DNA of 9,805 nucleotides, taken from the NCBI GenBank assembly GCA_011375245.1, contig DRMA01000164.1, positions 1-9,805 of the forward strand, read 5' to 3'. The translations under genes and the position numbers were made by a program. Every line of letters begins with the position of its first letter. The first letter of the stretch is position 1. This DNA is from Thiothrix sp. Its GTDB lineage: Bacteria > Pseudomonadota > Gammaproteobacteria > Thiotrichales > Thiotrichaceae. The notes under the pieces were generated by a model that was given only the letters and a program-made list of their open reading frames with translations, searched no databases and was not told the DNA's origin. Shown here piece after piece: positions 1 through 6,938 of this stretch.

Positions 1-1740
1 ATTGAAGCCTTAGCCGAACGCCCCATTGATGATAGCGCCAACGGTAATTATCTTGTACCAACGATGGAAAATCCAAATTGTATGGTTTGTCATACCATTA
101 TGGAACCCGTCGCTGGCGCGTTTAAAAACTGGGGGACTCGTAATCGTTACTCACAAAACTTTAATGGTGAACGTGGAGATCTTGATTCGCTATCAAGGGC
201 TTATAAGTCACGCAATTATGCGCTAAATCATGAAAACCAACGCTGGTATCATAAAGGTGACACATGGTATCGCGATATGTTTAAAGCAGGTTTTAATGAC
301 CAAGAAATACCTGATAGCAGTAACAGCCTACAATGGCTAGGACAATCATTAGTACGCGATCCGCGTTTTGCTAAAGGTACGGTTTACTTCTGGTACAGAG
401 CCTTATTTAAACGTGAGCCATTAATTGCGCCACTTGACACACAAGCGGTAGACTATACACAACGCATAGCAGCCTTTAATGAACAAGACGCTATTTTTGA
501 TCAACTCGCCAGTCGCTTAACACAAGATCGTGGCAATGGTGTGTGGAATGTCAAAGACTTACTGATTGATATGGTTAATACGCCCTTATTTAGAGCCGAT
601 GCGAAAACCGATCAAGTCACTGCAGGTTCTGATTTAGGTCTTGCGCGTTTGCTTACACCTGAAGAACTGAACCGCAAATTGAAAGCGGTGACAGGCTATG
701 ATTGGCGCAACTTCCGTGATGATCGCGTTTGGCGTGATCGCATGGGCTTGTTTTACGGTGGCTTTGATGGGGGTAATGTACAACCCACCCCCAACACCAA
801 AATGAATAGTCTGATGAGCAAAATTCCTGAACGGATGGCAGTAGAAATGAGCTGTAATATGGTCAATGACGAGTTCAATAAAGGTTCAGATGAGCGTAAC
901 TTACTACACTTTGTTGAACCCTTAGATACACCAGCCTTTGAACAAGTAGAAATAGCAAATAACAATCTACTGCTTAATCCAGGTGCTGAAAATGATTTAA
1001 CGAACTGGGTTGTAGAAACAGGCACCGCTCGTGTGCTTTCAGGTCCACGCGGTTGTCAAGGTGGTCCTTCGATCAAATCAGGTGAGAAGATATTTAATCC
1101 AGGGAGCATTTGTCAAAATCAAACTGCACTGGGGCGTTTATATCAACAAGTGGATGTAACACCATGGGCAACCATGATTGATGCAGGGGGTACACAGGCC
1201 TTATTCGGTGCAGCGCTTCGTGGCTGGTCGCGCGATAATGATGAGGCGAGTGTTTACCTCACCTTCCATGCAACCGATGGCAGCGAAATCAGTCGCAGTC
1301 AGCAGCTACTGGGGGCGTGGTATGAATGGAAGTCAATTTATGATTATATTGCCATTCCTGCACAAACACGCAGAATTCGTTTCCATATCCAAGGGCGTAG
1401 GATTAGTAGTCATTCAAACAATGACGCATTTGCTGACGACACTTACTTACGGGTTATTTTGCAAGGTACACAAACACAGACGTTAGGCGAGCAACATATT
1501 CGTGCCACGCTACAGTTCTTACATCAGCGTCTTTTAGGTGAGACCTTAGCTACTGATTCCAGCGAAATTGATCGCAGTTATCAACTGTTCAAGGCGGTTT
1601 GGGCGGATACCAGTACCAGCTCTAGCGATACCAATAGCTGTCGTCTATACCGTGAATGGGAAGATCCTCATCACACCAAACGCGCATGGAGTATCGTGCT
1701 GATGTACTTGATGACTGATGCAAAATTCTTACACGAATAA
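1..1740 (+). CDS. DUF1588/DUF1592-type haem-binding protein with inserted jelly-roll domain (5' end missing)
   Basis: The reading frame is open from the first base of the window, so the N-terminus lies upstream; 579 residues are visible. One c-type haem motif, CMVCH, sits at visible residues 27-31 (nt 79-93) in a context like the DUF1588 motif of planctomycete-type large cytochromes (NPxCxxCH followed by an M/D-P pair). Further family hallmarks are LLTPEELNRKL (217-227), a YGG-type motif near 252-254, EMSC (282-285), FLHQRLLGE (about 506-514) and the terminal RAW...FLHE (561-579). Between about 320 and 487 lies a separate domain starting NLLLNPGAEN, with the look of a galactose-binding or CBM-like beta jelly roll. 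The gene is followed after 21 nt by a DUF1501 gene, the usual partner of this family. Its biochemical role is not established; location is probably periplasmic or outer-membrane associated. Family assignment is by recalled motifs. Confidence 0.8.
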   Translation: MEALAERPIDDSANGNYLVPTMENPNCMVCHTIMEPVAGAFKNWGTRNRYSQNFNGERGDLDSLSRAYKSRNYALNHENQRWYHKGDTWYRDMFKAGFNDQEIPDSSNSLQWLGQSLVRDPRFAKGTVYFWYRALFKREPLIAPLDTQAVDYTQRIAAFNEQDAIFDQLASRLTQDRGNGVWNVKDLLIDMVNTPLFRADAKTDQVTAGSDLGLARLLTPEELNRKLKAVTGYDWRNFRDDRVWRDRMGLFYGGFDGGNVQPTPNTKMNSLMSKIPERMAVEMSCNMVNDEFNKGSDERNLLHFVEPLDTPAFEQVEIANNNLLLNPGAENDLTNWVVETGTARVLSGPRGCQGGPSIKSGEKIFNPGSICQNQTALGRLYQQVDVTPWATMIDAGGTQALFGAALRGWSRDNDEASVYLTFHATDGSEISRSQQLLGAWYEWKSIYDYIAIPAQTRRIRFHIQGRRISSHSNNDAFADDTYLRVILQGTQTQTLGEQHIRATLQFLHQRLLGETLATDSSEIDRSYQLFKAVWADTSTSSSDTNSCRLYREWEDPHHTKRAWSIVLMYLMTDAKFLHE

Positions 1741-1761
1741 TCATAACCAGAGGGCTTTATC

Positions 1762-3048
1762 ATGAAAAGACGTGATTTTCTAAAATTGGCAGGATCTCTG
1801 GGGATCGCTGGAGTACTGCCTGCAACATTAGGCAGTGCGATAGCAGCACCAAGTGATTTATTTACAGGTAAGATTCTAATCACTTTGAATACAGGCGGTG
1901 GTTGGGATCACAGCTCGTTTGCTGATCCACGTGAAAATTCAGCCATAAATCATTGGGCAGATAGCAATCCTGCGGGAAAAGCAGGTAACTTACGTTACGC
2001 ACCCATGGCTGAAAACGCCGCTTTTTTTAATAAATATTACCGCCATATGTTAGTCATTAATGGCATTGACCTACAAACGAACGGGCATGAAGCAGCAAGG
2101 CGGCATCGCAATACGGGTAATTTAATGATGGGTTATCCTTCATTAAACGAACTGTATGCTGCTACTTCTGCATCGAACATTCCCCTACCCTTTGTTCGTG
2201 AAGGGGGATTTGAAGGCACGGTGGGCTTGACACCCTTTACCTCCTTGCCTGATGAAACACTGATTAGAACACTGAGCAATCCAAACTATGCTGATAGCCG
2301 TCGCACAGTCTATGCACCATCCCATATGGACTTGCTCCATAAATATCAAGCAGAACGTTTACAAGCACAGCAACAACTGACACGTAATACACCTCGTTGG
2401 CAACAAAAGCTGGATGAACTCAATCAAGCACGAATAGGCACATCGGAACTTGCTAGTCTTGGTAATTCCTTGCCTGATGCATTGGATAGCACTGACTTAA
2501 CAGGAGCTAATCGTGGCGAGATTCGTGGTTTACACATGTTTTTGGTTATGGCAGCCGCAGGAATGACTGCTACGGGTAGCTTCTCACTCGGTGGCTGGGA
2601 TACACATGGTGATCACGATAATCGTCATAGCAATGCCTTAATTAACCTTACTCGTAGCGTTGATTATTTATGGACAAAAGCCGAAAGTATGGGCTTGGCG
2701 GCTCGCTTAATTGTTCACCTTACCTCCGATGTCGGTCGTACCCCGCATTACAATGCCAATAATGGCAAAGATCATTGGTCAGTTGGTAGCGAGATTGTCA
2801 TGGCAAAAAACGCGCCGTGGGCAAATCGTATTGTTGGTGCTAGTGGAAAAACGCATCAACGAATTAAAATTAATCCATCAACCTTAGCAATTGATAGTGA
2901 AGGCGTTTATCTTCGCCCCAAACACATTCATGCTGCTTTACGCCAATTATTAGGTATTGATCAACATGCCTACGCCAAACGCTATGGACTTGATGCCGAA
3001 CCGTTGGCACTTTTTAACCCAGCACTTTCCACAGGTATTAAGGTTTAA
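1762..3048 (+). CDS. DUF1501 family Tat-exported protein
   Basis: This 428-residue protein begins with a twin-arginine signal (MKRRDFLKLAG, hydrophobic stretch to about residue 29, likely cut after AIAA). DUF1501 features follow: GGGWDH near 45-50, GGWDTHGDHDNRH at 277-289, SDVGRTP at 322-328 (the family usually has DFGRTP) and NGKDHW at 334-339. The family belongs to the alkaline phosphatase/sulfatase-like fold group, but no catalytic activity is established for most members. The usual sulfatase CxPSR nucleophile motif is not seen, so I do not call it a sulfatase. The start is supported by AGAGGG at 1749-1754, 7 nt before the ATG. It lies 21 nt after the DUF1588/1592-type gene and 13 nt before fccB, so all three are probably cotranscribed. 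DUF1501 and DUF1592-type genes commonly travel as a pair; the fccB neighbour is the unusual part. Confidence 0.9.
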   Translation: MKRRDFLKLAGSLGIAGVLPATLGSAIAAPSDLFTGKILITLNTGGGWDHSSFADPRENSAINHWADSNPAGKAGNLRYAPMAENAAFFNKYYRHMLVINGIDLQTNGHEAARRHRNTGNLMMGYPSLNELYAATSASNIPLPFVREGGFEGTVGLTPFTSLPDETLIRTLSNPNYADSRRTVYAPSHMDLLHKYQAERLQAQQQLTRNTPRWQQKLDELNQARIGTSELASLGNSLPDALDSTDLTGANRGEIRGLHMFLVMAAAGMTATGSFSLGGWDTHGDHDNRHSNALINLTRSVDYLWTKAESMGLAARLIVHLTSDVGRTPHYNANNGKDHWSVGSEIVMAKNAPWANRIVGASGKTHQRIKINPSTLAIDSEGVYLRPKHIHAALRQLLGIDQHAYAKRYGLDAEPLALFNPALSTGIKV

Positions 3049-3061
3049 GGACACTTAACTT

Positions 3062-4363
3062 ATGAAAAATTTATCCCGTAGACAATTCCTTAAAGCCCTC
3101 AGCGCAGGTAGTTTGGTAACTTTATCAGGCATTTCTCCCAATAGTTGGGGTGCAAATGCGCGTGTCGTGATTGTTGGTGGCGGTACAGGGGGGGCAACCG
3201 CTGCCAAGTATCTAAAAAAAGCTGACCCGTCGATTCAAGTAACACTAATTGAAAAAAATCCACGCTATTACACGTGTTATATGAGCAATGAAGTCCTTGG
3301 GGGCGAACGTACACTCGATTCATTAAGCTTTGGCTATAATGGTCTAAGCAGCAAATATGGCATTAATATTGTGCATGATGAAGTCATTGCCATTAACGCG
3401 AATAGCAAAAGTATTAGCACTGCCAGCGGAGCAACTATTGCTTATGATCGCTGTATTGTTTCACCTGGTATTGATTTCCGTTATGACCTGATTCAAGGCT
3501 ATGATGCGACGATTGCTGAAACCACTATTCACCACGCATGGAAAGCAGGCACACAAACAACAGGCTTACGCCAGCAATTAGAAGCGATGCCTGATGGTGG
3601 CACATTTGTCATGGCTGCCCCCCCCAATCCTTACCGCTGTCCGCCTGCACCGTATGAACGTGCCAGTCAAGTCGCGCACTATTTCAAAAAACATAAACCT
3701 GCGTCTAAAGTGCTTATTCTTGACCCTAAAAGCGGCTTTGCCAAACAAGCCTTATTTGAAGAAGGTTGGATGGATTTATATGGTTATGGAACCGATAACA
3801 GTATGATTGAATGGGTTTCAGGCACGGATAATCTTGCTAGTGCGGTTGATGTGGCGAATAAAACCGTCACAACAGTAGGCGGTAGTATTGTCAATGCGGA
3901 TGTGCTGAATATTATCCCTGCTCAAAAAGCGGGTAAGATTGCCTTTAGTACAGGACTTACGGATGATTCAGGTTGGTGTCCCATTAAGCCAAATAGCTTT
4001 GAATCAACGCTACATGCCAATATTCATGTAATTGGTGATTCATCTAATTCTTCTCCGCTCCCAAAATCAGGTTTTGCAGCTAATTCGGAGGCCAAAGCCT
4101 GTGCATTAGCGATTGCTGCGTTATTGAATGGGCATGAACCAACACAAACATCGTTTATTAATGGTTGTTATAGTATTGTGGGCGATGATTATGCGATTTC
4201 GATTGTGGCTATTTATCAGTTATCGAAAGATGGCACTGCAATTGAGAAAATAGCGAATGCGGGTGGGACATCGCCATTGGCTGCAGGGGATGATGAACGG
4301 AAGGTGGATGTGCAGTATGCGTATAGTTGGTATAACAATTTCACGCGGGATGTGTTTTATTAA
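3062..4363 (+). CDS. fccB: Flavocytochrome c sulfide dehydrogenase, flavoprotein subunit
   Basis: FccB oxidises sulfide in the periplasm with covalently bound FAD and passes electrons to a c-type cytochrome subunit, FccA. This 433-residue protein aligns with recalled Allochromatium vinosum FccB over essentially its whole length. It has a Tat signal (SRRQFLK, residues 5-11), a dinucleotide-binding motif VVGGGTGGATAAKY-like (about 36-50), C72 in YTCYMSNEV (equivalent to the 8-alpha-cysteinyl FAD site), and C193 (YRCPPAPYERAS) and C369 (NGCYSI), equivalent to the redox-active disulfide pair Cys161/Cys337. The C-terminal QYAYSWYNN motif is also present. TAAGGA at 3046-3051, overlapping the DUF1501 stop, serves as ribosome binding site 10 nt before the ATG. 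No fccA lies within the 208 nt downstream or anywhere else visible. An alternative name would be SoxF; a sulfide:quinone reductase is less likely because of the Tat signal and C72. Confidence 0.96.
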   Translation: MKNLSRRQFLKALSAGSLVTLSGISPNSWGANARVVIVGGGTGGATAAKYLKKADPSIQVTLIEKNPRYYTCYMSNEVLGGERTLDSLSFGYNGLSSKYGINIVHDEVIAINANSKSISTASGATIAYDRCIVSPGIDFRYDLIQGYDATIAETTIHHAWKAGTQTTGLRQQLEAMPDGGTFVMAAPPNPYRCPPAPYERASQVAHYFKKHKPASKVLILDPKSGFAKQALFEEGWMDLYGYGTDNSMIEWVSGTDNLASAVDVANKTVTTVGGSIVNADVLNIIPAQKAGKIAFSTGLTDDSGWCPIKPNSFESTLHANIHVIGDSSNSSPLPKSGFAANSEAKACALAIAALLNGHEPTQTSFINGCYSIVGDDYAISIVAIYQLSKDGTAIEKIANAGGTSPLAAGDDERKVDVQYAYSWYNNFTRDVFY

Positions 4364-4507
4364 TGGACAGCTAGGTTTTTATTTATAACGATTGAAAAAA
4401 ATAATAAGTAAGACAGATGTTATTGGCGAATAATATACTTACAATCAATCTTCTTGTTTACACTTTCGTTATAAACTCTTTACCACATCGTGATGAAACA
4501 AACTGAT

Positions 4508-4536
4508 TTTTCCTTAAAACTTAACACATATAAAAT
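4508..4536 (+). promoter_or_regulatory. Weak candidate promoter for the Spondin_N gene
   Basis: TATAAAAT at 4529-4536 contains an acceptable -10 (TAAAAT, 4531-4536). The matching -35 position, TTTTCC at 4508-4513, is poor. Transcription from about 4543 would give a leader of roughly 29 nt with AAGGA (4560-4564) placed 7 nt before the ATG. The rest of the 208-nt gap after fccB shows no convincing terminator, so read-through from fccB is also possible. Confidence 0.3.
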
Positions 4537-4571
4537 GTACTTTCTCTCTCAATCATATTAAGGATAAAATC

Positions 4572-5222
4572 ATGAAAACTACCCAAAAAACAGCGCTATC
4601 ATTTTCAATAGCAGCTATGTTAATACTCCCCCTATCCATTGCTTCGGCAAGTCACTCTTCGACTATGACGGTAAAAATAACCAATATTAGCAATGTTGTC
4701 TTCACACCTCCCATTGTTGCCTTGTGTAAAAAACGGATACAGCCCATTGCTAAAGTAGGCTCACCTGCAAGTAATGAATTAGAACCCTTAGCAGAAGGGG
4801 GCGACACCTCAGCCTTAGCAAACATCTTTGATTATAATGCGTGTAATTACGTGACTTCAGCAACTCCTATTCCCCCAGGTGAAAGTATTACGCTAGAATT
4901 AACGGGGCGCAGGCAACATTATTTACATATGGCATCCATGCTTTTACCCACTAATGATGGTTTTATTTATAGCTCTGGTCATAAAGTTAAACACATCAAA
5001 AAGCAAGGTGGTTTAGCCCTTAGATCTTACGACGCAGGAACAGAATTTAATGATGAACTCTGTGCCAATATTCCTGGACCACAATGTGGTGGTGAAGGTT
5101 TTAATGCGACAAGAGAAGATAATAACTTTATAAAACCACATCCAGGCATACAGGGCGCTGCTGATGTCTCTGCTGCAACTTATAACTGGGGAGAGCCTGT
5201 CGCTTATATTGAGATAAATTAG
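4572..5222 (+). CDS. Secreted Spondin_N-domain protein
   Basis: This 216-residue protein has a Sec signal peptide (charged start, hydrophobic core about 9-24, likely cleavage after SIASA near residue 27). The rest matches bacterial Spondin_N proteins: VKITNIS at 34-40, FTPP at 44-47, VGSPASNELEPLAEGGD at 62-78, a hydrophobic ASMLLPTNDGF at 121-131 and YDAGTEFNDE at 153-162. These bacterial proteins are secreted single-domain beta sandwiches with no established enzymatic role. Four cysteines remain in the mature chain (C52, C91, C164, C172), enough for two disulfides, which fits a periplasmic or extracellular place. The start is fixed by AAGGA at 4560-4564. The gene ends 5 nt before a strong terminator, so it closes its transcript. 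Its link to the upstream sulfide dehydrogenase is positional only. Confidence 0.88.
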   Translation: MKTTQKTALSFSIAAMLILPLSIASASHSSTMTVKITNISNVVFTPPIVALCKKRIQPIAKVGSPASNELEPLAEGGDTSALANIFDYNACNYVTSATPIPPGESITLELTGRRQHYLHMASMLLPTNDGFIYSSGHKVKHIKKQGGLALRSYDAGTEFNDELCANIPGPQCGGEGFNATREDNNFIKPHPGIQGAADVSAATYNWGEPVAYIEIN

Positions 5223-5227
5223 CTAAG

Positions 5228-5260
5228 AAAATCAGCAACTCGCAAAGTTGCTGATTTTTT
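5228..5260 (+). terminator. Strong rho-independent terminator after the Spondin_N gene
   Basis: AAAATCAGCAACT (5228-5240) and AGTTGCTGATTTT (5246-5258) form a perfect 13-bp stem around the 5-nt loop CGCAA, followed by more T residues (run of six at 5255-5260). It begins 5 nt after the Spondin_N stop codon. Read on the minus strand the stem is also followed by TTTT CTT, so it may weakly stop transcripts coming from the PepSY operon on the other side. Confidence 0.93.
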
Positions 5261-5264
5261 ATAG

Positions 5265-5560
5265 ATTTACAAGAACTTATCAAAGATTTACTCAGCATTC
5301 TCCACGTTTTTTTCGGTATCAAACGGACAAATCACTAATGGTTTTGGTGGTGATCCCTTCTTTACCTCAGCAGAAGATCATACAATTGCAGAGGTCGATG
5401 ACCAAAAAGCAACCGCTATTAGCATTGAATATACATTGAATAAGCTAACACTGGCAGCGAATCAGGTAAATTTTAATCAAGTTCAATAGCCGAACTTATT
5501 TATAGTGACTTACATAACGACGGTGAGCTGAGCCGAGCTTTTGTTAATTATAATTGTTAG
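5265..5560 (+). pseudogene. Remnant of the C-terminus of an Opr-family porin
   Basis: Frame 3 is open from 5265 to the stop at 5487-5489. From about 5322 it reads NGQITNGFGGDPFFTSAEDH (then TIAEV and further residues), a signature I associate with the C-terminal third of Opr-family (OprD-like) porins, then ISIEYTLNKLTLAANQVNFN before the stop. The story resumes in frame 2 from about 5489: AELIYSDLHNDGELSRAFVN then YNC and a stop at 5558-5560. This looks like the last strands of the same barrel (LxxIYSD...RAFxNYxF), with the final phenylalanine changed to cysteine (TGT for TTT/TTC). So at least one frameshift, probably with a short deletion, splits the tail, and the N-terminal part expected of a roughly 400-residue porin is absent because the terminator and the Spondin_N gene lie directly upstream. 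No start codon or ribosome binding site is apparent. The assignment rests on motif recall and should be tested by a translated search. Confidence 0.72.
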
Positions 5561-5566
5561 ACAAAC

Positions 5567-6358
5567 TCATCCATTTTTACGCTTAAAAAAAGTTCTTTTT
5601 GCCCACAAGGCAAGCCCTGACAACGATAAAAAAATCAATAGCAACGCAATAACGTCCATAAAATAAACTCCTGCCAAGCCGACAATTCGTCCACTATGTA
5701 GATCAAGTACTACACGCTCCCACGGCAATCCTTCACCCTTATGCTGTTTAAGCAATGGTGCTATGACAGCATCAGGAGCTACGCTAGGTTTTGACCACAA
5801 TGTATTAACCAGCGACAATGAAGCATCACCCGCCAGCAAAGCGGTGTACTCAGCATTAACCGTGAATAAACCCGTTGAACTATCAATAATAAGCGCCTTA
5901 TCATTGCTTTGACCTTGCTGCTGACCAATACGCTTAATGGTTTGTTTATTGCCAAGGGATAACACATCAATCATTTCTCCCTTTGCTGTAAACAAACAAA
6001 GCTGTGTTGCATTAGCAATCAATAGCATGTCATTTGCATAAAGTGCGCCCACTAAAGGCACATTACATTTCAAGGCATGCTGGTCTAAATATGCGCCACC
6101 ATCAAACGCCATAACCCAGTGCATTTTTTTATGAATTTCAACAGTATATGCTTGGCTAATATCAGGTGTTTTAATGCCATACATCTGCATCAACCAAGAT
6201 GCAGAGGCATAGTTTTTATTCAAGGCAAGTTCTTGCGTATGATTAAGCAAAATCCCTGTTATTGACAGTAAAATGGCAAAAAATGCAGCGGTTAGTCCTG
6301 TGTAACGGTGTAATAAAAGCAACCTTAACCAATTACTTTTCTTCTTACGCTTGCGCAT
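5567..6358 (-). CDS. Two-helix PepSY-type membrane protein (PepSY_TM-like)
   Basis: A 263-residue inner-membrane protein with a basic N-terminus (RKRKKK), a first transmembrane helix at about 18-38 inside the PepSY_TM hallmark LHRYTGL...ITGILLNH (16-40), a periplasmic region of roughly 190 residues, and a second helix at about 229-252 preceded by WERVVLDLHSGRIVG (213-227) and followed by a positively charged tail. Larger PepSY_TM proteins are linked to ferric-siderophore reduction and may carry haem b. H17, H40 and H221 sit at or near the membrane faces and could be ligands, but that is inference. The gene starts 5 nt after the FMN-binding gene stop, implying translational coupling, and is the last gene of the Fur-associated operon. 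It is shorter than four-helix PepSY_TM proteins, so it probably dimerises or works with the FMN protein. Confidence 0.87.
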   Translation of the reverse strand: MRKRKKKSNWLRLLLLHRYTGLTAAFFAILLSITGILLNHTQELALNKNYASASWLMQMYGIKTPDISQAYTVEIHKKMHWVMAFDGGAYLDQHALKCNVPLVGALYANDMLLIANATQLCLFTAKGEMIDVLSLGNKQTIKRIGQQQGQSNDKALIIDSSTGLFTVNAEYTALLAGDASLSLVNTLWSKPSVAPDAVIAPLLKQHKGEGLPWERVVLDLHSGRIVGLAGVYFMDVIALLLIFLSLSGLALWAKRTFFKRKNG

Positions 6359-6363
6359 TATGA

Positions 6364-6927
6364 CTACGACTTCTCTGCTTGGTACTTATGCAGTAATAAC
6401 GCCATACGAGAAAGTTTAGTGACGGCACGTACTGATAAGGTTGCCCCCGTAATGCCATCAATATTTTTATCAAGTCGATGATCTGCCTTTAAACCTGATT
6501 GAATAAACTGCTTAAGAAAAAAAGGATACTTTACTTCCCAGCCTCGGCTTTCACGAAAAGCGAGAATTTCAATCTTTTCAATCTTATTATTCTGAATAAT
6601 AATCCCCGTGGTAATAGGCTGTTCTTTACCTATTTCTTCCAAAATCCATGCTGATTTATCACCCGACAGCCAATATTTAACACGTAGTTTTGCATAAGGA
6701 TGCGCTAAAATAGCATCGACTTGCTCTTTTAATGCATCTCTAATCCATACTACTTTTACCGTAGGAACGTTATTCGCAAAGTTTTCATTTAAGAAAGCGT
6801 CATTGGTTTTGTAGGTTTCAGCCCGTCCTTGCACACTAAATACTGCAAAAAAAAGTATGAGAACACTACCAACGATGAGCAATAGTAGCTTACTGTTGGA
6901 GAAGATATAATTTATTCTAACGAGCAT
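6364..6927 (-). CDS. Membrane-anchored FMN-binding domain protein (flavinylation motif)
   Basis: This 187-residue protein has one N-terminal membrane anchor (about 14-32) and a periplasmic FMN_bind domain of the RnfG/NosR type. The motif DGITGAT at 157-163 matches the ApbE flavin-transferase target, with T163 the expected attachment point for phosphoester-linked FMN. The preceding segment with ITTGIII (105-111), ILAFRESRGWEV (121-132) and FFLKQF (136-141) is typical of stand-alone FMN_bind proteins of electron-transfer systems. It lies between a porin gene and a PepSY membrane gene. AAGGA (complement of 6936-6940) overlaps the porin stop codon and is 8 nt from the ATG. The role I infer is an electron carrier between the inner-membrane PepSY partner and a periplasmic acceptor, possibly ferric iron. 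No apbE gene is visible in this window; one elsewhere in the genome would be required. Confidence 0.92.
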   Translation of the reverse strand: MLVRINYIFSNSKLLLLIVGSVLILFFAVFSVQGRAETYKTNDAFLNENFANNVPTVKVVWIRDALKEQVDAILAHPYAKLRVKYWLSGDKSAWILEEIGKEQPITTGIIIQNNKIEKIEILAFRESRGWEVKYPFFLKQFIQSGLKADHRLDKNIDGITGATLSVRAVTKLSRMALLLHKYQAEKS

Positions 6928-6938
6928 CTCTTAGTTCC

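Noticed and set aside
753..1025. 90-codon open frame on the minus strand inside the first gene
   Set aside because: It lies fully within a well-supported coding region, has no family motif and no ribosome binding site; it is a shadow frame.
1762..3048. Annotation of the DUF1501 gene as a sulfatase
   Set aside because: The fold group is shared but the sulfatase nucleophile motif (CxPSR) is absent, so a sulfur-ester activity is not supported despite the sulfur-related neighbour.
3062..4363. Annotation of fccB as a sulfide:quinone oxidoreductase
   Set aside because: The Tat signal, covalent-FAD cysteine context YTCYxSNEV and the C-terminal YSWYNN motif are those of flavocytochrome c flavoproteins.
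4411..4434. TTATTGGCGAATAA as a terminator after fccB
   Set aside because: The stem is only 5 bp, AT-rich, and has no T-run after it.
5128..5439. Short frames (64 codons minus, 63 codons plus) around the terminator
   Set aside because: They run through the terminator hairpin and the porin remnant in the wrong frames and resemble nothing; the remnant in frames 3 and 2 explains the region better.
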